DNA of 64,000 nt from Bradyrhizobium sp. cir1 (GCF_014198245.1 NZ_JACIHE010000019.1:62001-126000); one strand, 5' to 3'; shown: positions 52,996-62,343, counted from the stretch's first letter. Numbers and translations: made by a program. Notes: a model not told the origin generated them from the sequence alone.

Positions 52996-54162
52996 CTAGT
53001 CCTCGAACCCGTTCGGCATGTCGGCCTTCGCAAGTGCTGCGGCGCGGGCCTTCATCCAGCCGTCGAGGAATGCCTTGTCGTCCGACGGGGGATTGGACTT
53101 GCCGTACTCCGTCCAGGCTGCGCCAAGCACTTCCTGACGCTTGATCAGCTTGTTGTTGTGCGTCTCCTGCGCGTCGCTCCATTGCCCGGCTTCTTTAAGC
53201 GCCTTCACCGCGCCGGGATGCACCGGCACCACCCAGTTCTTGGTCTGGCGGTCGGCGGCAAGCCCGCCGGCGCCGGGCGCGGAGTCCTTGTAGGCGTCGT
53301 AATTGACGATCATCGCCTTGGTGATGGCGTAGATTTGATCGGCCGGTTGCGACGCATAGGCGACGAAGATCGGGTAGGGGTAATTGCCGAGCTCGACCGG
53401 TTTCTCCGGCGAGATGCCGGCGCCGCACGTTGCGACTTGCGGGAAGAAGAACGAGCCGACCTTCTGCATCCGCGCCCAGCCCTCCTTGTCCTTGGCCGGC
53501 AGCGGCGGCCAGATCAGCCCGCGCGGCGAGGTCTCGGCTTCCTTGGCGGGGCCGGTGATGGTGGTGCCGAAGGCGGCATCGACATCGTTGTTGATCAGCC
53601 CTTTCCACATCGCGCCATAGCTTGCGAACTCGACGGCCTTGACGTCCTTCTGCGTCAGGCCGGCGAAGGCGAGCACGGCGAGCGAATTCTGGTTCAGCGC
53701 TGGCGATCCGACAACGAAGCCGACGCGCTTGCCCTTGAGGTCCTTCAGCTCCTTCACACCGGTATCCGCCGCGACGGCGAGCGAGCCGCAATTGCAGTCG
53801 ACGGTCGAGAGCAGGATCTGAAGCGGCTGCGGCCCCCATTCCTTCGCGCCGAATTCGAACACGCCTTCCTGCGCGAAATAGGTGCCCGATCCCATCGCTG
53901 CGGAGGCCGCGCGCTTGGCGCGCAGCGGCGCAAGCCGCGCTACGTCGTTGCCCGCGGGCAGCACGCGCACGTCGGTGCTGTATTTGTCCTTCATCATCTT
54001 GCCGACGCCGACCGCGATGTTGAATCCGGCGGTGCCGGTGTCATAGGCGGTGAACGTCAATGTCGCCGGCAGCTTGATGTCTTCGGCGAATGCATAGCGT
54101 GTAGACGCAAAAGAAATGCCCGCCACCAAGGCAGGCGCGAGCATGAGCAGCCCACGAAGCAT
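52996..54162 (-). CDS. TAXI family TRAP solute-binding protein
   Basis: Encodes 388 residues with a signal peptide (LLMLAPALVAGISFASTRYAFA). TAYDTGTAGFNIAVGVGKMM is close to the defining T-G-T-x-G region of TAXI proteins. Characterised TAXI proteins bind glutamate or glutamine (Thermus), which fits the glutaminase encoded downstream. The gap 54163-54329 before the BCCP gene contains nothing I recognise. Confidence 0.9.
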   Translation of the reverse strand: MLRGLLMLAPALVAGISFASTRYAFAEDIKLPATLTFTAYDTGTAGFNIAVGVGKMMKDKYSTDVRVLPAGNDVARLAPLRAKRAASAAMGSGTYFAQEGVFEFGAKEWGPQPLQILLSTVDCNCGSLAVAADTGVKELKDLKGKRVGFVVGSPALNQNSLAVLAFAGLTQKDVKAVEFASYGAMWKGLINNDVDAAFGTTITGPAKEAETSPRGLIWPPLPAKDKEGWARMQKVGSFFFPQVATCGAGISPEKPVELGNYPYPIFVAYASQPADQIYAITKAMIVNYDAYKDSAPGAGGLAADRQTKNWVVPVHPGAVKALKEAGQWSDAQETHNNKLIKRQEVLGAAWTEYGKSNPPSDDKAFLDGWMKARAAALAKADMPNGFED

Positions 54163-54329
54163 GTTTTCCCTCCACTGATCCTCGCTTTACCGCGAAGATT
54201 TTCGTTCTTTGTTTGAAACAACGTTTTGCTTGAAACCGATCATGTCATCGCGATCAAGCGATGGCAACGCCGTACCGCGCTTGAAGGAATGCGGCTGACA
54301 GATTGTCGCGGAAACCTGGGATAATGCAG

Positions 54330-54551
54330 TCAGTTCGCGACGATCGCGATCGCTTGTCCCTCGGCAACGACATCATCGAGCTTCACCAGCAGCGATGTGA
54401 TCGTCCCGTTGGCGGCCGAGGGCACCGGGATCTCCATCTTCATCGCTTCGACGATCACAACGTCATCACCATCCGCGACGGTTCCTCCAACCTGCACGGG
54501 AGTCGCGCAAATGCGCCCCGCGATTTCAGTGACGATCTTTATTTGTGGCAT
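54330..54551 (-). CDS. Minimal biotin carboxyl carrier protein (73 aa)
   Basis: Encodes 73 residues from the ATG at 54551. It is a lone biotinyl/lipoyl domain, with the biotin-accepting Lys at K38 in VEAMKMEIPV and the hinge GTITSLLVKLDD. It should carry CO2 on biotin between a biotin carboxylase and a carboxyltransferase. A carboxyltransferase gene is nearby on the other strand, beyond the IclR gene; no biotin carboxylase gene is in the window. Domain-only BCCPs usually function with enzymes encoded apart. Confidence 0.9.
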   Translation of the reverse strand: MPQIKIVTEIAGRICATPVQVGGTVADGDDVVIVEAMKMEIPVPSAANGTITSLLVKLDDVVAEGQAIAIVAN

Positions 54552-54647
54552 GCCAATCGCCTTTTTGTTGTCGTCGCAAAATGCCTGAGGTAGCTTCGTC
54601 TGCAAGCGGAATTTAATTCCGCAGAGCGGAACATAGCGGTAGGGATC

Positions 54648-55622
54648 ATGGGACGACGTTCGGAGCGGTTGAGTAGGCAAGGTGCGCTCGCTGGCGAAGC
54701 CGGCGAGGGTGATGTCATCCAGGTGGTGTCGCGCGCGTTCGATGTGTTGCGATGCTTCGAGGGCCACGAGGCAAGGCTCGGCAATCTCGAGATTTCAAAT
54801 CGCTGCGGCCTGCCGCGCTCGACGGTGTCGCGGCTCACGCACACGCTGACGCGCATGGGCCAGCTGGTCTATCTGCCGCGCGATCAGAAATATCGCATCG
54901 GCCCGAGCGCGGTGGCGATGAGCGCCTCGATGATGAAAGGCGCGCAGCTGCGCAGCATGATTCGCCAGCGGCTTCAGGAAGTCGCCGAGCAACTGCCGGG
55001 CACGGTCGGCTTCGTGGTGCCCGATCGCTTCCATCTGGTCTATCTCCAGTTTGCGCGCTCGGCCTCTGCGCTCGGCCTGCACGAGGGCACCGGCAGCCGC
55101 ATCTCGATGGCTTCGACCGCGGCAGGCGCGGCCTACACCGCGGCGCTGGCTCCGGAAGTCGGCGACGCCTTCATCGCGGAGATGGAGCGCGAAGCGCCCG
55201 AGGCTGCGAAGATCCTCAAGCCTCGCATCGAGGCCAACCGGCAGTCGCTGCGCGAGCGCGGCTATGTCGTGGCCTGCGGGCTGTGGAGCCCGCACATCAA
55301 CGGGCTCGCGGTGCCGATCTGGTCGCCGCAGTATCAGACCTTCGTCGTCATCACGATCGGTCTTCTGTCGGCGATGTATGACGAGCAGCGTCTGCATGAC
55401 GAGGTCGCTCCGCTCATGCTCGCGCTCGGCCGTTCGCTCGGCAGCCTGATGGAGGGCGCGGAAGGCGACGTCTTCAGCAACCGTATCTCGCGCAAACCGG
55501 TCGCAATGGCCGTGCACAACAATAACAAGCCGATCAATTCGGAGGGAGTGAATGAACTGGAAGCCGGAACTCGACGAGCTCGCCCGGCGCGAAGCCTTCG
55601 CGCGGGAGATGGGCGGCGTTGA
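54648..55622 (+). CDS. IclR family transcriptional regulator
   Basis: Encodes 324 residues. The N-terminal winged helix (VIQVVSRAFDVLRCFEGHEA, LGNLEISNRCGLPRSTVSRL) and the IclR effector domain (GTVGFVVPDRFHLVYLQ; GTGSRISMASTAAGAAYTAA) are clear. The end overlaps the carboxylase gene by 71 bp, so the reported tail of about 20 residues may be an out-of-frame extension, or the two are translationally coupled. It is divergent from the BCCP and TAXI genes and likely regulates both directions. Confidence 0.9.
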   Translation: MGRRSERLSRQGALAGEAGEGDVIQVVSRAFDVLRCFEGHEARLGNLEISNRCGLPRSTVSRLTHTLTRMGQLVYLPRDQKYRIGPSAVAMSASMMKGAQLRSMIRQRLQEVAEQLPGTVGFVVPDRFHLVYLQFARSASALGLHEGTGSRISMASTAAGAAYTAALAPEVGDAFIAEMEREAPEAAKILKPRIEANRQSLRERGYVVACGLWSPHINGLAVPIWSPQYQTFVVITIGLLSAMYDEQRLHDEVAPLMLALGRSLGSLMEGAEGDVFSNRISRKPVAMAVHNNNKPINSEGVNELEAGTRRARPARSLRAGDGRR

Positions 55623-57111
55623 CAAGGTCAAGCGACAGCATGACCAGGGCCGGCTGACTGTTCGGGAGCGTATCGACAAGCTGATCGACAAAGGCAGCTT
55701 TCACGAGATCGGTGCCGTCGCCGGCATCGGCGAGTACGATTCCAGCGGCGATCTGAAGAAACTGACGCCGGCGAACTGCGTGTTCGGCCGCGCGCGTGTC
55801 GACGGCCGCACAATCGTCGTGGTCGGCGACGACTTTACGGTGCGTGGCGGCTCGGCGGATGCATCGATCTCGGCAAAACCGCTGATGGCGGAGGAGATGG
55901 CGCACGACTTCCGCCTGCCCATCGTCCGCATCATCGAAGGCTCCGGCGGCGGCGGCTCGGTCAAGACCATCGAGACCAAGGGGGCGGCGAACCTGCCGGG
56001 CGGCATCGGCGGCACGCGCTGGTACCGCTTCACGACGGAAAATATGTCGCGCGTACCCGTGGTCGCGCTCGGCCTCGGCTCGGTCGCAGGCCTCGGTGCC
56101 GCGCGGCTTGCCGCCAGCCACTATTCGATCATGACCCGAAAGTCCGCGATGTTCGTTGCGGGACCGCCGGTGGTGAAGGCGCTGGGGCAGGACCTCTCGA
56201 AGGAGGAGCTCGGCGGCGCCGACATCCAGACCCGCGCCGGCGCGGTCGATCATGCCGTCGACACAGAAGAGGAGGCGTTCGCCTGCGCGCGCCGTTTCCT
56301 CTCTTACCTGCCGTCGTCGGTCTACGAGCTGCCGCCGACCTTGCCTTGCACGGACAGTCCCGAGCGCAGCGAAGACGCGCTGATGAATGCGGTGCCGCGC
56401 AACCGCAAACAGGTCTACAAGATACGCCCCATCATCGATGCCGTCGTCGACAAGGGCTCCTTCTTTGAGGTCTCAAAGAATTTCGGCAAGCCAATCATCG
56501 TTGGTCTGGCGCGGCTCGAAGGCCGGGCGGTGCTGCTGCTCGCCAGCGACAGCTTTCACTATGGCGGCTCCTGGACGGCCGATGCGTGCCAGAAGGTGGT
56601 GCGCTGGGTCGACTTCGCCGAAACTTTTCACCTGCCGGTCGTCTATCTCATGGACTGCCCGGGCTTCATGATCGGCCTCGACGCCGAGAAGGCGGCCACC
56701 ATCCGCCACGGCGTCCGCGTCATGGCCGCGGTGAACCAGACCACCGTGCCCTGGTGCACCGTGATCCTGCGCAACGCCTTCGGCGTCGCCGGTGTCGTGC
56801 ATCAGCCCGCAGACCGCTTCTCGATCCGCTACGCCTGGCCGTCGGCCTATTGGGGCTCGCTGCCGCTCGAGGGCGGCATCGAGGCCGCCTACCGCGCCGA
56901 TATCGACGCGGCCGAGGACAAGGTCGCCAAACTGAAGGAGATCGAGGAGCGGCTGAACAAGCTGCGCTCGCCGTTCCGCTCGGCCGAAAAATTCTGGGTC
57001 GAGGAGATCATCGACCCCCGGAAGACGCGGTCGTTGCTGTGCGAGTTCGCGCGTCTCGCCGAGCCGCTGCGCAAGGTCGGGCCGCCGGAGAACATGACGA
57101 TCAGGCCGTAG
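55552..57111 (+). CDS. Acyl-CoA carboxylase beta (carboxyltransferase) subunit
   Basis: Encodes 519 residues, full length for a PccB/MccB-like carboxyltransferase. GRLTVRERIDKLIDKGSF opens it, SGGGGSVKTIETKG and LGLGSVAGLGAARLAASHYS line the first half, and VYLMDCPGFMIGLDAEKAAT with LPLEGGIEAAY the second. Its partner biotin carboxylase is not in the window. It would take carboxyl from the BCCP to an acyl-CoA such as propionyl- or methylcrotonyl-CoA. GGAGG precedes the ATG at 55552 within the IclR gene. Confidence 0.92.
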   Translation: MNWKPELDELARREAFAREMGGVDKVKRQHDQGRLTVRERIDKLIDKGSFHEIGAVAGIGEYDSSGDLKKLTPANCVFGRARVDGRTIVVVGDDFTVRGGSADASISAKPLMAEEMAHDFRLPIVRIIEGSGGGGSVKTIETKGAANLPGGIGGTRWYRFTTENMSRVPVVALGLGSVAGLGAARLAASHYSIMTRKSAMFVAGPPVVKALGQDLSKEELGGADIQTRAGAVDHAVDTEEEAFACARRFLSYLPSSVYELPPTLPCTDSPERSEDALMNAVPRNRKQVYKIRPIIDAVVDKGSFFEVSKNFGKPIIVGLARLEGRAVLLLASDSFHYGGSWTADACQKVVRWVDFAETFHLPVVYLMDCPGFMIGLDAEKAATIRHGVRVMAAVNQTTVPWCTVILRNAFGVAGVVHQPADRFSIRYAWPSAYWGSLPLEGGIEAAYRADIDAAEDKVAKLKEIEERLNKLRSPFRSAEKFWVEEIIDPRKTRSLLCEFARLAEPLRKVGPPENMTIRP

Positions 57112-57433
57112 GCGCCCGCAGACCGGCGCCCGGAAGCGGGGCAGGTAGGATGGACCTCCCGGCCCTGCGCCGGGGTGCCGCCCCTTGCAGCCCATCGCTG
57201 CAATCTCCGGGAACCTGTTTAAGTGGCGTTAATGATGCCCGCTCAATAAGACACATCCCAATTTGTTGCAGTGCATGTTTCCGGGTTCCCCGTAAGCGTT
57301 GATTAAGAGCCCATCCTCATATTCCGCCCTGTGACGAGGCGAGGATTGGGCTGAAAAGCCCTTCAATCCGCCCCGATCACACCAGTTCAGGGATGTGTCG
57401 CTGCCGCGACGACGGCAATCAGGGTTAAGGGCA
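57112..57433 (+). promoter_or_regulatory. Long leader with nested hairpins before the tadG-like gene
   Basis: No gene is seen in this 322-base stretch. GCCCATCCTC (57309-57318) can pair with GAGGATTGGGC (57341-57351) with one bulge, and GGGCTGAAAAGCCC (57348-57361) forms an alternative smaller hairpin with a GAAA loop sharing the same bases. The two structures are mutually exclusive, which is the layout of an attenuator or switch. It lies about 70 bases ahead of the start codon. Confidence 0.35.
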
Positions 57434-58861
57434 ATGCTCCGCCGCGCAGTGCTTCGGTTCGCGAGAGACCGGAAGGCCAACGTCGCCATCATCTTCGCCC
57501 TGATGATGGTGCCCATCATCTTTCTGCTGGGCATGACGCTGGATTACACGCTGGCCTTGCGCAAGCGCGAGCAATTGAACGCGGCCGCCGACGCGGCCGC
57601 GATCGCAGCCGTGCGGCCGGCGATGCTGGCGCAAAGCGACGCCACGGCCGTCAAGGCGACCGCAGCAGCCGTGTTCGCGGCAAAGGCTAATCTTTCCGGT
57701 CTGGCGGCGGTGCCGACGCCGACGATCACGGTCACCGATTCCGGGCTCTCGCGGAGCATCACGGTGTCCTACACGGCGGACTCGGTCAACAATTTCCCCG
57801 GCGTGCTCGGCAAGCAGACCTGGCAGATCGGCGGTTCGGCGACGGCAAAGGCGTCCAGCGCACCCAACATGAATTTCTATCTGCTGATGGATGACTCGCC
57901 GTCTATGGGCATCGGCGCGACCGCGCCCGACATCAAAACGCTCATCCAGTACACCGCCCCCGCGTACCAGAGCGCAACATCCTCGCAGAATTGCGGCTTC
58001 GCGTGCCATGAAACCAACATCGCTCACGACGGCGGGAGCAAGGACAACCTCGCGATCGCGCGGCAAAGAAACATCACCTTGCGGATTGATCTGGTGACGA
58101 GCGCCGTCAACCAGTTGCTCAACAGCTGGTCGAACTGCCCGCAGTCGGGCATTTCGGGCGGTGTCATGCAGTGCATGGCCGCGTTGAACAACACCACCTA
58201 CAAGGCGGCGCTCTATACGTTCGACGTGGCTTTGAACACCCTGGCGACGCTGACCACCCCGACCAGCGCCGGAACCCAGGTTTCCAACATCGCGCTGATG
58301 CCGGTCTACTACCAGAACTGCGTCGTTTCGGGCTGCTCCTCCAGCAGTGCGACCAATCCTCCGACCGACTACGGCACGGATATCGCCGGCGCGCTCAAAA
58401 GCATCAACGACATCATGCCCACCCCCGGGCTTGGCAGCAACGTGGCCGGAGATACGCCGCAGGAAGTGGTCTTCCTCGTCACCGACGGCGTCGAAGACAA
58501 GATCTCCACGACTTGCCCCAACGGGAGCTTTGCCTCCTACAAGCGATGCCAGCAGCCGCTCGACACGTCGATTTGCACGACCATCAAGAACCGGGGCATC
58601 AAGATCGCCGTCCTTTACACGGAGTATCTGCAGCTCATCGCCGATCCCAATACCGGTATCCAGAAAACGGATAACTGGTACATGAGCTGGATCGACAAGT
58701 ACGACCAGCCTAGTTCCTCAACCGGCACCATCGCGCAAAACCTCCAGGCGTGCGCCTCGCCTGGTTTCTATGCGCACGTTCAAACCGGCGGCAACATCAA
58801 CGATGCGCTGAAGGACCTCTTCATCAAGGTCGCGTCGAGCACGGCCAGCCTCGTGCAGTAG
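57434..58861 (+). CDS. tadG: TadG-like pilus assembly protein with von Willebrand A domain
   Basis: Encodes 475 residues from the ATG at 57434; the frame is open upstream without a convincing start. The N-terminal TadE-like segment has RDRKANVAIIFALMMVPIIF followed by QLNAAADAAAIAA. A vWA domain starts near 150 with a MIDAS motif DDSPS at 153-157, and VFLVTDGVEDKIS lies further on. Numerous Cys suggest periplasmic disulfides. It is thought to help assemble or anchor the Tad (Flp) pilus. Two TadE-like genes follow. Confidence 0.88.
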   Translation: MLRRAVLRFARDRKANVAIIFALMMVPIIFLLGMTLDYTLALRKREQLNAAADAAAIAAVRPAMLAQSDATAVKATAAAVFAAKANLSGLAAVPTPTITVTDSGLSRSITVSYTADSVNNFPGVLGKQTWQIGGSATAKASSAPNMNFYLLMDDSPSMGIGATAPDIKTLIQYTAPAYQSATSSQNCGFACHETNIAHDGGSKDNLAIARQRNITLRIDLVTSAVNQLLNSWSNCPQSGISGGVMQCMAALNNTTYKAALYTFDVALNTLATLTTPTSAGTQVSNIALMPVYYQNCVVSGCSSSSATNPPTDYGTDIAGALKSINDIMPTPGLGSNVAGDTPQEVVFLVTDGVEDKISTTCPNGSFASYKRCQQPLDTSICTTIKNRGIKIAVLYTEYLQLIADPNTGIQKTDNWYMSWIDKYDQPSSSTGTIAQNLQACASPGFYAHVQTGGNINDALKDLFIKVASSTASLVQ

Positions 58862-58870
58862 AGAAACGCC

Positions 58871-59431
58871 ATGACCGGTCCAGACATTGCAACAACCAAG
58901 AGGCGCCGCAATCGGTGCAAGGCGTTCGCTGCAGACCGCGGCGGGGCCACGGCCGTCGAGTTCGCGCTCGTCGCCGCACCGTTCCTCGCCCTCATCATCG
59001 CGCTCCTTCAGACGTTCATCGTCTTCTTTGCCCAGCAGCTGCTCGAAAACATTGCGCGTCAGTCCGCGCGCCTGGTCATGACCGGGCAGGTGCAGTCTGC
59101 GCAGCTGACCCAGGCCGCCTTCAAGCAGAAGGTTTGCGATCAGATCTCGATCCTGTTCACCTGCAGTGGTCTGATGGTCGATCTGCAGGTGGCCAATTCG
59201 TGGTCCGGCGCCAACACGGGCATGCCGACCTTGACTTTCGACAGTTCGGGAGCCGTCACGAACACCTGGCAATACAATCCGGGAGATGCCGGCGATATCG
59301 TCGTTCTCCGGGTGATGTACGTATGGCCCGTCATGCTCGGGCCGCTCGGTTTCAACCTCTCGAACCTTTCGACCGGCAACCGGCTGCTGATGTCGTCGGC
59401 CGCGTTCCAGAACGAGCCAGGAGCTTCCTGA
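58871..59431 (+). CDS. tadE: TadE family pilus protein
   Basis: Encodes 186 residues. RGGATAVEFALVAAPFLALI carries the Glu recognised by prepilin processing (TadE pseudopilin pattern), followed by a long hydrophobic helix. A beta-rich C-terminus follows. It follows tadG by nine bases and shares one base with the next start (TGATG at 59429-59433). Confidence 0.87.
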   Translation: MTGPDIATTKRRRNRCKAFAADRGGATAVEFALVAAPFLALIIALLQTFIVFFAQQLLENIARQSARLVMTGQVQSAQLTQAAFKQKVCDQISILFTCSGLMVDLQVANSWSGANTGMPTLTFDSSGAVTNTWQYNPGDAGDIVVLRVMYVWPVMLGPLGFNLSNLSTGNRLLMSSAAFQNEPGAS

Positions 59432-60099
59432 TGATCGCCGCCTTGTCGTCTCGCGCTCGGCGCCTGCTGACCGATGTCCGCGCTGTTGCAGCGACCGAGT
59501 TCGCCATCGTGGCGCCGTTCATGCTGGTGCTCTACGTCGGCGGCGTCGAGCTCGGCAACGGGCTGGCGATGAACGTCAAGGTCACCGCCACCGCGCACAG
59601 CGTTGCCGACATGGTCTCGCAGAATACGGCAATCAGCACGGCCCGCATGCAAGCCATTCTCGGTTCTGCGCAGGCCATCATGGCGCCTTATGCCGTCAAG
59701 GATTCCAGCGGCGCTTCGCTCATTACGATCACGGTGTCTGAAGTCTCCACCGACGGCAGTGGAAACGCGACCGTGCAATGGAGCGAGTCGACCGCCGGTT
59801 CGACGGCGGCGAGAAAGAAGGGCGATCCGATGACCTTGTCATCGTTCACCGCACCTGACCCGAACAATCCCAGTAATAAGAATATCTCGCTCATTCTGAG
59901 CGAGGTGACCTATAATTACACGACGAACCTCGGCTACACCATCGCCGGCACCGTGAAGCTGAGCGACAGCCATTACCTGTTCCCGCGCTGCTCGACGAAC
60001 AGCCCGGCCTCGTCGAGCTTTCCGTACTACGACGTGAAGTATTCCTCGACGTCGACGACCTGCACCTGCATCCAGCACTTGCAGCAGAAGAGCTGCTAA
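59431..60099 (+). CDS. TadE/TadF-like pilus protein
   Basis: Encodes 222 residues from the ATG at 59431, coupled to the upstream tadE stop. VAATEFAIVAPFMLVLYVGG is the pseudopilin-like hydrophobic helix with an acidic residue at the proper position. The remainder is a Ser/Thr-rich periplasmic domain with a Cys-rich tail (TTCTCIQHLQQKSC). It completes the three-gene set; other tad genes are not in the window. Confidence 0.85.
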   Translation: MIAALSSRARRLLTDVRAVAATEFAIVAPFMLVLYVGGVELGNGLAMNVKVTATAHSVADMVSQNTAISTARMQAILGSAQAIMAPYAVKDSSGASLITITVSEVSTDGSGNATVQWSESTAGSTAARKKGDPMTLSSFTAPDPNNPSNKNISLILSEVTYNYTTNLGYTIAGTVKLSDSHYLFPRCSTNSPASSSFPYYDVKYSSTSTTCTCIQHLQQKSC

Positions 60100-60151
60100 G
60101 GCGTCATTCGCAGGGCTACCGCATATAACGTGGCGGGCAGCTTGCCTGCGG

Positions 60152-60282
60152 CCATCCTTCGAGACGCCCGCTTCAGGCGGGCCCTCAGGATGAGGACGGA
60201 GTGCGCGGCAGCAATTTCAACGGGCACTGACGCTGATTAGCCTCATCCTGAGGAGGCGCGTAAGCGCCGTCTCGAAGGACGA
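60152..60282. repeat. Large inverted repeat (CCTCAGGATGAGG family)
   Basis: The left unit runs from CATCCTTCGAGACGCCCGC to CCCTCAGGATGAGG (to about 60195). The right unit CCTCATCCTGAGGAGGCGC to GCCGTCTCGAAGGAC (60241-60280) is its reverse complement, so the two can form one long stem or two small ones. The remainder of 60100-60519 shows no gene. Related to 31662-31760. Confidence 0.75.
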
Positions 60283-60519
60283 GGCGTGGGCGCAGGCCGC
60301 CGCAACGAGTCATATGCGATAGCCCTGGGGTGAGGCGTGAGGCACGTGCGACGATGCCATCATGCCAGTGTTTTGCCCGACGGGTCAAATGACTTCTGGC
60401 GAGGCGCGGGTCCCGGCAATGTTCAGGCAAGTTCAGCAATGTCCATAAACATCTTCGTCAACATCTCGCGGCTGTTCGGGCATAGGAAGCACCCGGACCT
60501 TACGGATCAGGATTGACAG

Positions 60520-61014
60520 ATGCTATTGAAGTCTTTGGCGGCGCGCATGGGCATTGGCGCCGCCTGCCTCGTGCTCGCCGGCATCAGCCCGGTGCGCGCC
60601 GAGCCGGTGTTCGACAGTCTGGGCGGCACATGGTCGGGCATCGGCACGATGAAGCCGTCGGACGGCCCGCGCGAGAAGGTCCGTTGCAAGGTGGCGTACA
60701 ACATCACGAGGCCCGGACGTTCCGTGAGCCTCGACCTGCGCTGTGCCAGCGACGCGTACAAGATGGTCTTGTCTGCGAATATCGAGCAGAGCGGCACCGA
60801 TCTCTCGGGCAACTGGTTCGAGAGCGAATACCGTCAGGGCGGCAAGGTCTACGGCACCAACAAGGACGGCTTGATCGAGGCGCGCATTGAAGGAAACACC
60901 GTCGCGGCGCTGGTGACGATCCAGACCAAAGCCAATCATCAATCGTTCCTGATGGAAGCGCCGGGCTCCTGGATGTCGGAGGTCGCGATCGAACTGAACA
61001 AGGAGACGAAGTGA
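60520..61014 (+). CDS. Small secreted hypothetical protein
   Basis: Encodes 164 residues with a signal peptide (MGIGAACLVLAGISPVRA) and a compact beta-rich mature domain: LGGTWSGIGTMKPSDGPREK, CKVAYNITR, LRCASDAYKMVLS and SGNWFESEYRQGGKVYGTN. Two Cys could form a disulfide. It resembles a family of uncharacterised rhizobial periplasmic proteins of lipocalin-like appearance. No function is assigned. Confidence 0.7.
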   Translation: MLLKSLAARMGIGAACLVLAGISPVRAEPVFDSLGGTWSGIGTMKPSDGPREKVRCKVAYNITRPGRSVSLDLRCASDAYKMVLSANIEQSGTDLSGNWFESEYRQGGKVYGTNKDGLIEARIEGNTVAALVTIQTKANHQSFLMEAPGSWMSEVAIELNKETK

Positions 61015-61167
61015 CCGCGAGCGCATTGCGAGCCTTCAGAGGCTTGCTCGTCGCCGCAAATGCCTCCGGAGGGCGCGATCCCGCGCCCCGCGCGTTAAGT
61101 CATTGATCCGCCACGTCCCCGCTACTGTGCATGGGGTTGTTTTCGAACTTTTGTTTGCGGGGTCCCA

Positions 61168-62343
61168 TTACGCACTTTCCGTCTCCCGGTGGACGTCGTG
61201 CACGACCAGCCCCATGCCTTCGTCCGGCATCTTGATCCAGTCGCGGCGCTTCAGGGTGCGCTTGGTGTCCTCGTAGCCGCTCGTCCAGTGCTCGCGCATC
61301 GAGGTCCCTGAGAATTCGTGATCCTTGGCGTCGCCCTCATAGGCCTTCTGCTGGTAGATCAAGTGCAGGATCGCGATCTCCGGCATGTTGCGCAGGCTCG
61401 CTTTCAGCTTGCGCTCCTCCTCGGAGAGCTGCTCGTCCGGCAGCTTCGCCAGCGCCTTGTAGAGCAGGACCTTGAGGTTGTGCGTGCGGCGGTAGACGTC
61501 GGTGTTGTGGCGCGTGCGCGAGGAGTACATGATGTCCTTGTGGCGCGCCATCACGTCCTGGATCGAGCGCGGCAGCACGCCGCGGGCGCTGAACAGGTCG
61601 ACCTGGAACACCAGCGAGTTCAAATCGTCCTCCTGGTCGAGCAGATGCTGCAGCGGGGTGTTGGAGACGATGCCGCCGTCCCAGAAATGATCGGTGCCGA
61701 TCCGCACCATCGGCAGCGCCGGGGGCAGGGCGCCGGATGCCATGATGTGTTCCGGCCCGATCTCGTCATGGGCGTTGTCAAAATAGATGAAGTTGCCCGA
61801 GAGCACGTTGACCGCGCCGACCGCGAAGCGAACCTTCTTCTCGTTGATGAGATCGAAGTCGACGAGCTCCAGCAGGCTGTCGCGGAGCGGCGCCGTGTCG
61901 TAGTAGCTCGTCGCGGTGCGGGCGCCGACCGGGCTGAACCACGGGTTGACCTGATTGGGCGTGAAGAAGCCGGGCTGGCCGAGGGTGGAGGTCACCCACG
62001 CGCTGGTGAGGTTGCGCCACTGGCGGAAGACGTCGCCATCGGGCGTGTAGTGCCAGATCTTGCGGTTGGTGATGCGCTCCCAGAAGACGCGCAGCGCATC
62101 GAGCCGTTGCTCCGGCCGGTTGCCGGCGATGATCGCGGAGTTGATGGCGCCGATCGAGACGCCGCAGACCCAGTCGGGCTCAATGCCGGCCTCGTGCAGC
62201 GCCTGGTAGACGCCGGCCTGGTAGGCGCCGAGCGCACCGCCGCCCTGCAACACCAGCGCGACGCGATCGCAGCGCTCGGGGCGCCAGCCCCGCGAGGGCG
62301 GCTGATGGGTCGAGTAAGTCGGCTCGGATGTGCGGGCGTCCAT
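61168..62343 (-). CDS. Patatin-like phospholipase
   Basis: Encodes 391 residues from the ATG at 62343 with GGGAG ahead. The oxyanion loop LQGGGALGAY (about 32-41), nucleophile S63 in GVSIG and the dyad Asp D222 in WDGGIVSN are all present. A C-terminal DUF3734-like extension follows. Family members hydrolyse acyl esters of lipids, and close relatives occur beside polyhydroxybutyrate metabolism genes. It is divergent from acetoacetate decarboxylase. Confidence 0.9.
   Translation of the reverse strand: MDARTSEPTYSTHQPPSRGWRPERCDRVALVLQGGGALGAYQAGVYQALHEAGIEPDWVCGVSIGAINSAIIAGNRPEQRLDALRVFWERITNRKIWHYTPDGDVFRQWRNLTSAWVTSTLGQPGFFTPNQVNPWFSPVGARTATSYYDTAPLRDSLLELVDFDLINEKKVRFAVGAVNVLSGNFIYFDNAHDEIGPEHIMASGALPPALPMVRIGTDHFWDGGIVSNTPLQHLLDQEDDLNSLVFQVDLFSARGVLPRSIQDVMARHKDIMYSSRTRHNTDVYRRTHNLKVLLYKALAKLPDEQLSEEERKLKASLRNMPEIAILHLIYQQKAYEGDAKDHEFSGTSMREHWTSGYEDTKRTLKRRDWIKMPDEGMGLVVHDVHRETESA

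Noticed and set aside
50676..53144. 822-codon plus-strand frame over the TRAP permease and glutaminase
   Set aside because: Shadow frame; very polar Arg/Glu/Gln/His composition and spans two genes of the opposite strand.
60152..60282. Possible CRISPR-like repeats
   Set aside because: Only two inverted units, no regular spacers, no cas genes; fits an intergenic palindromic repeat family.
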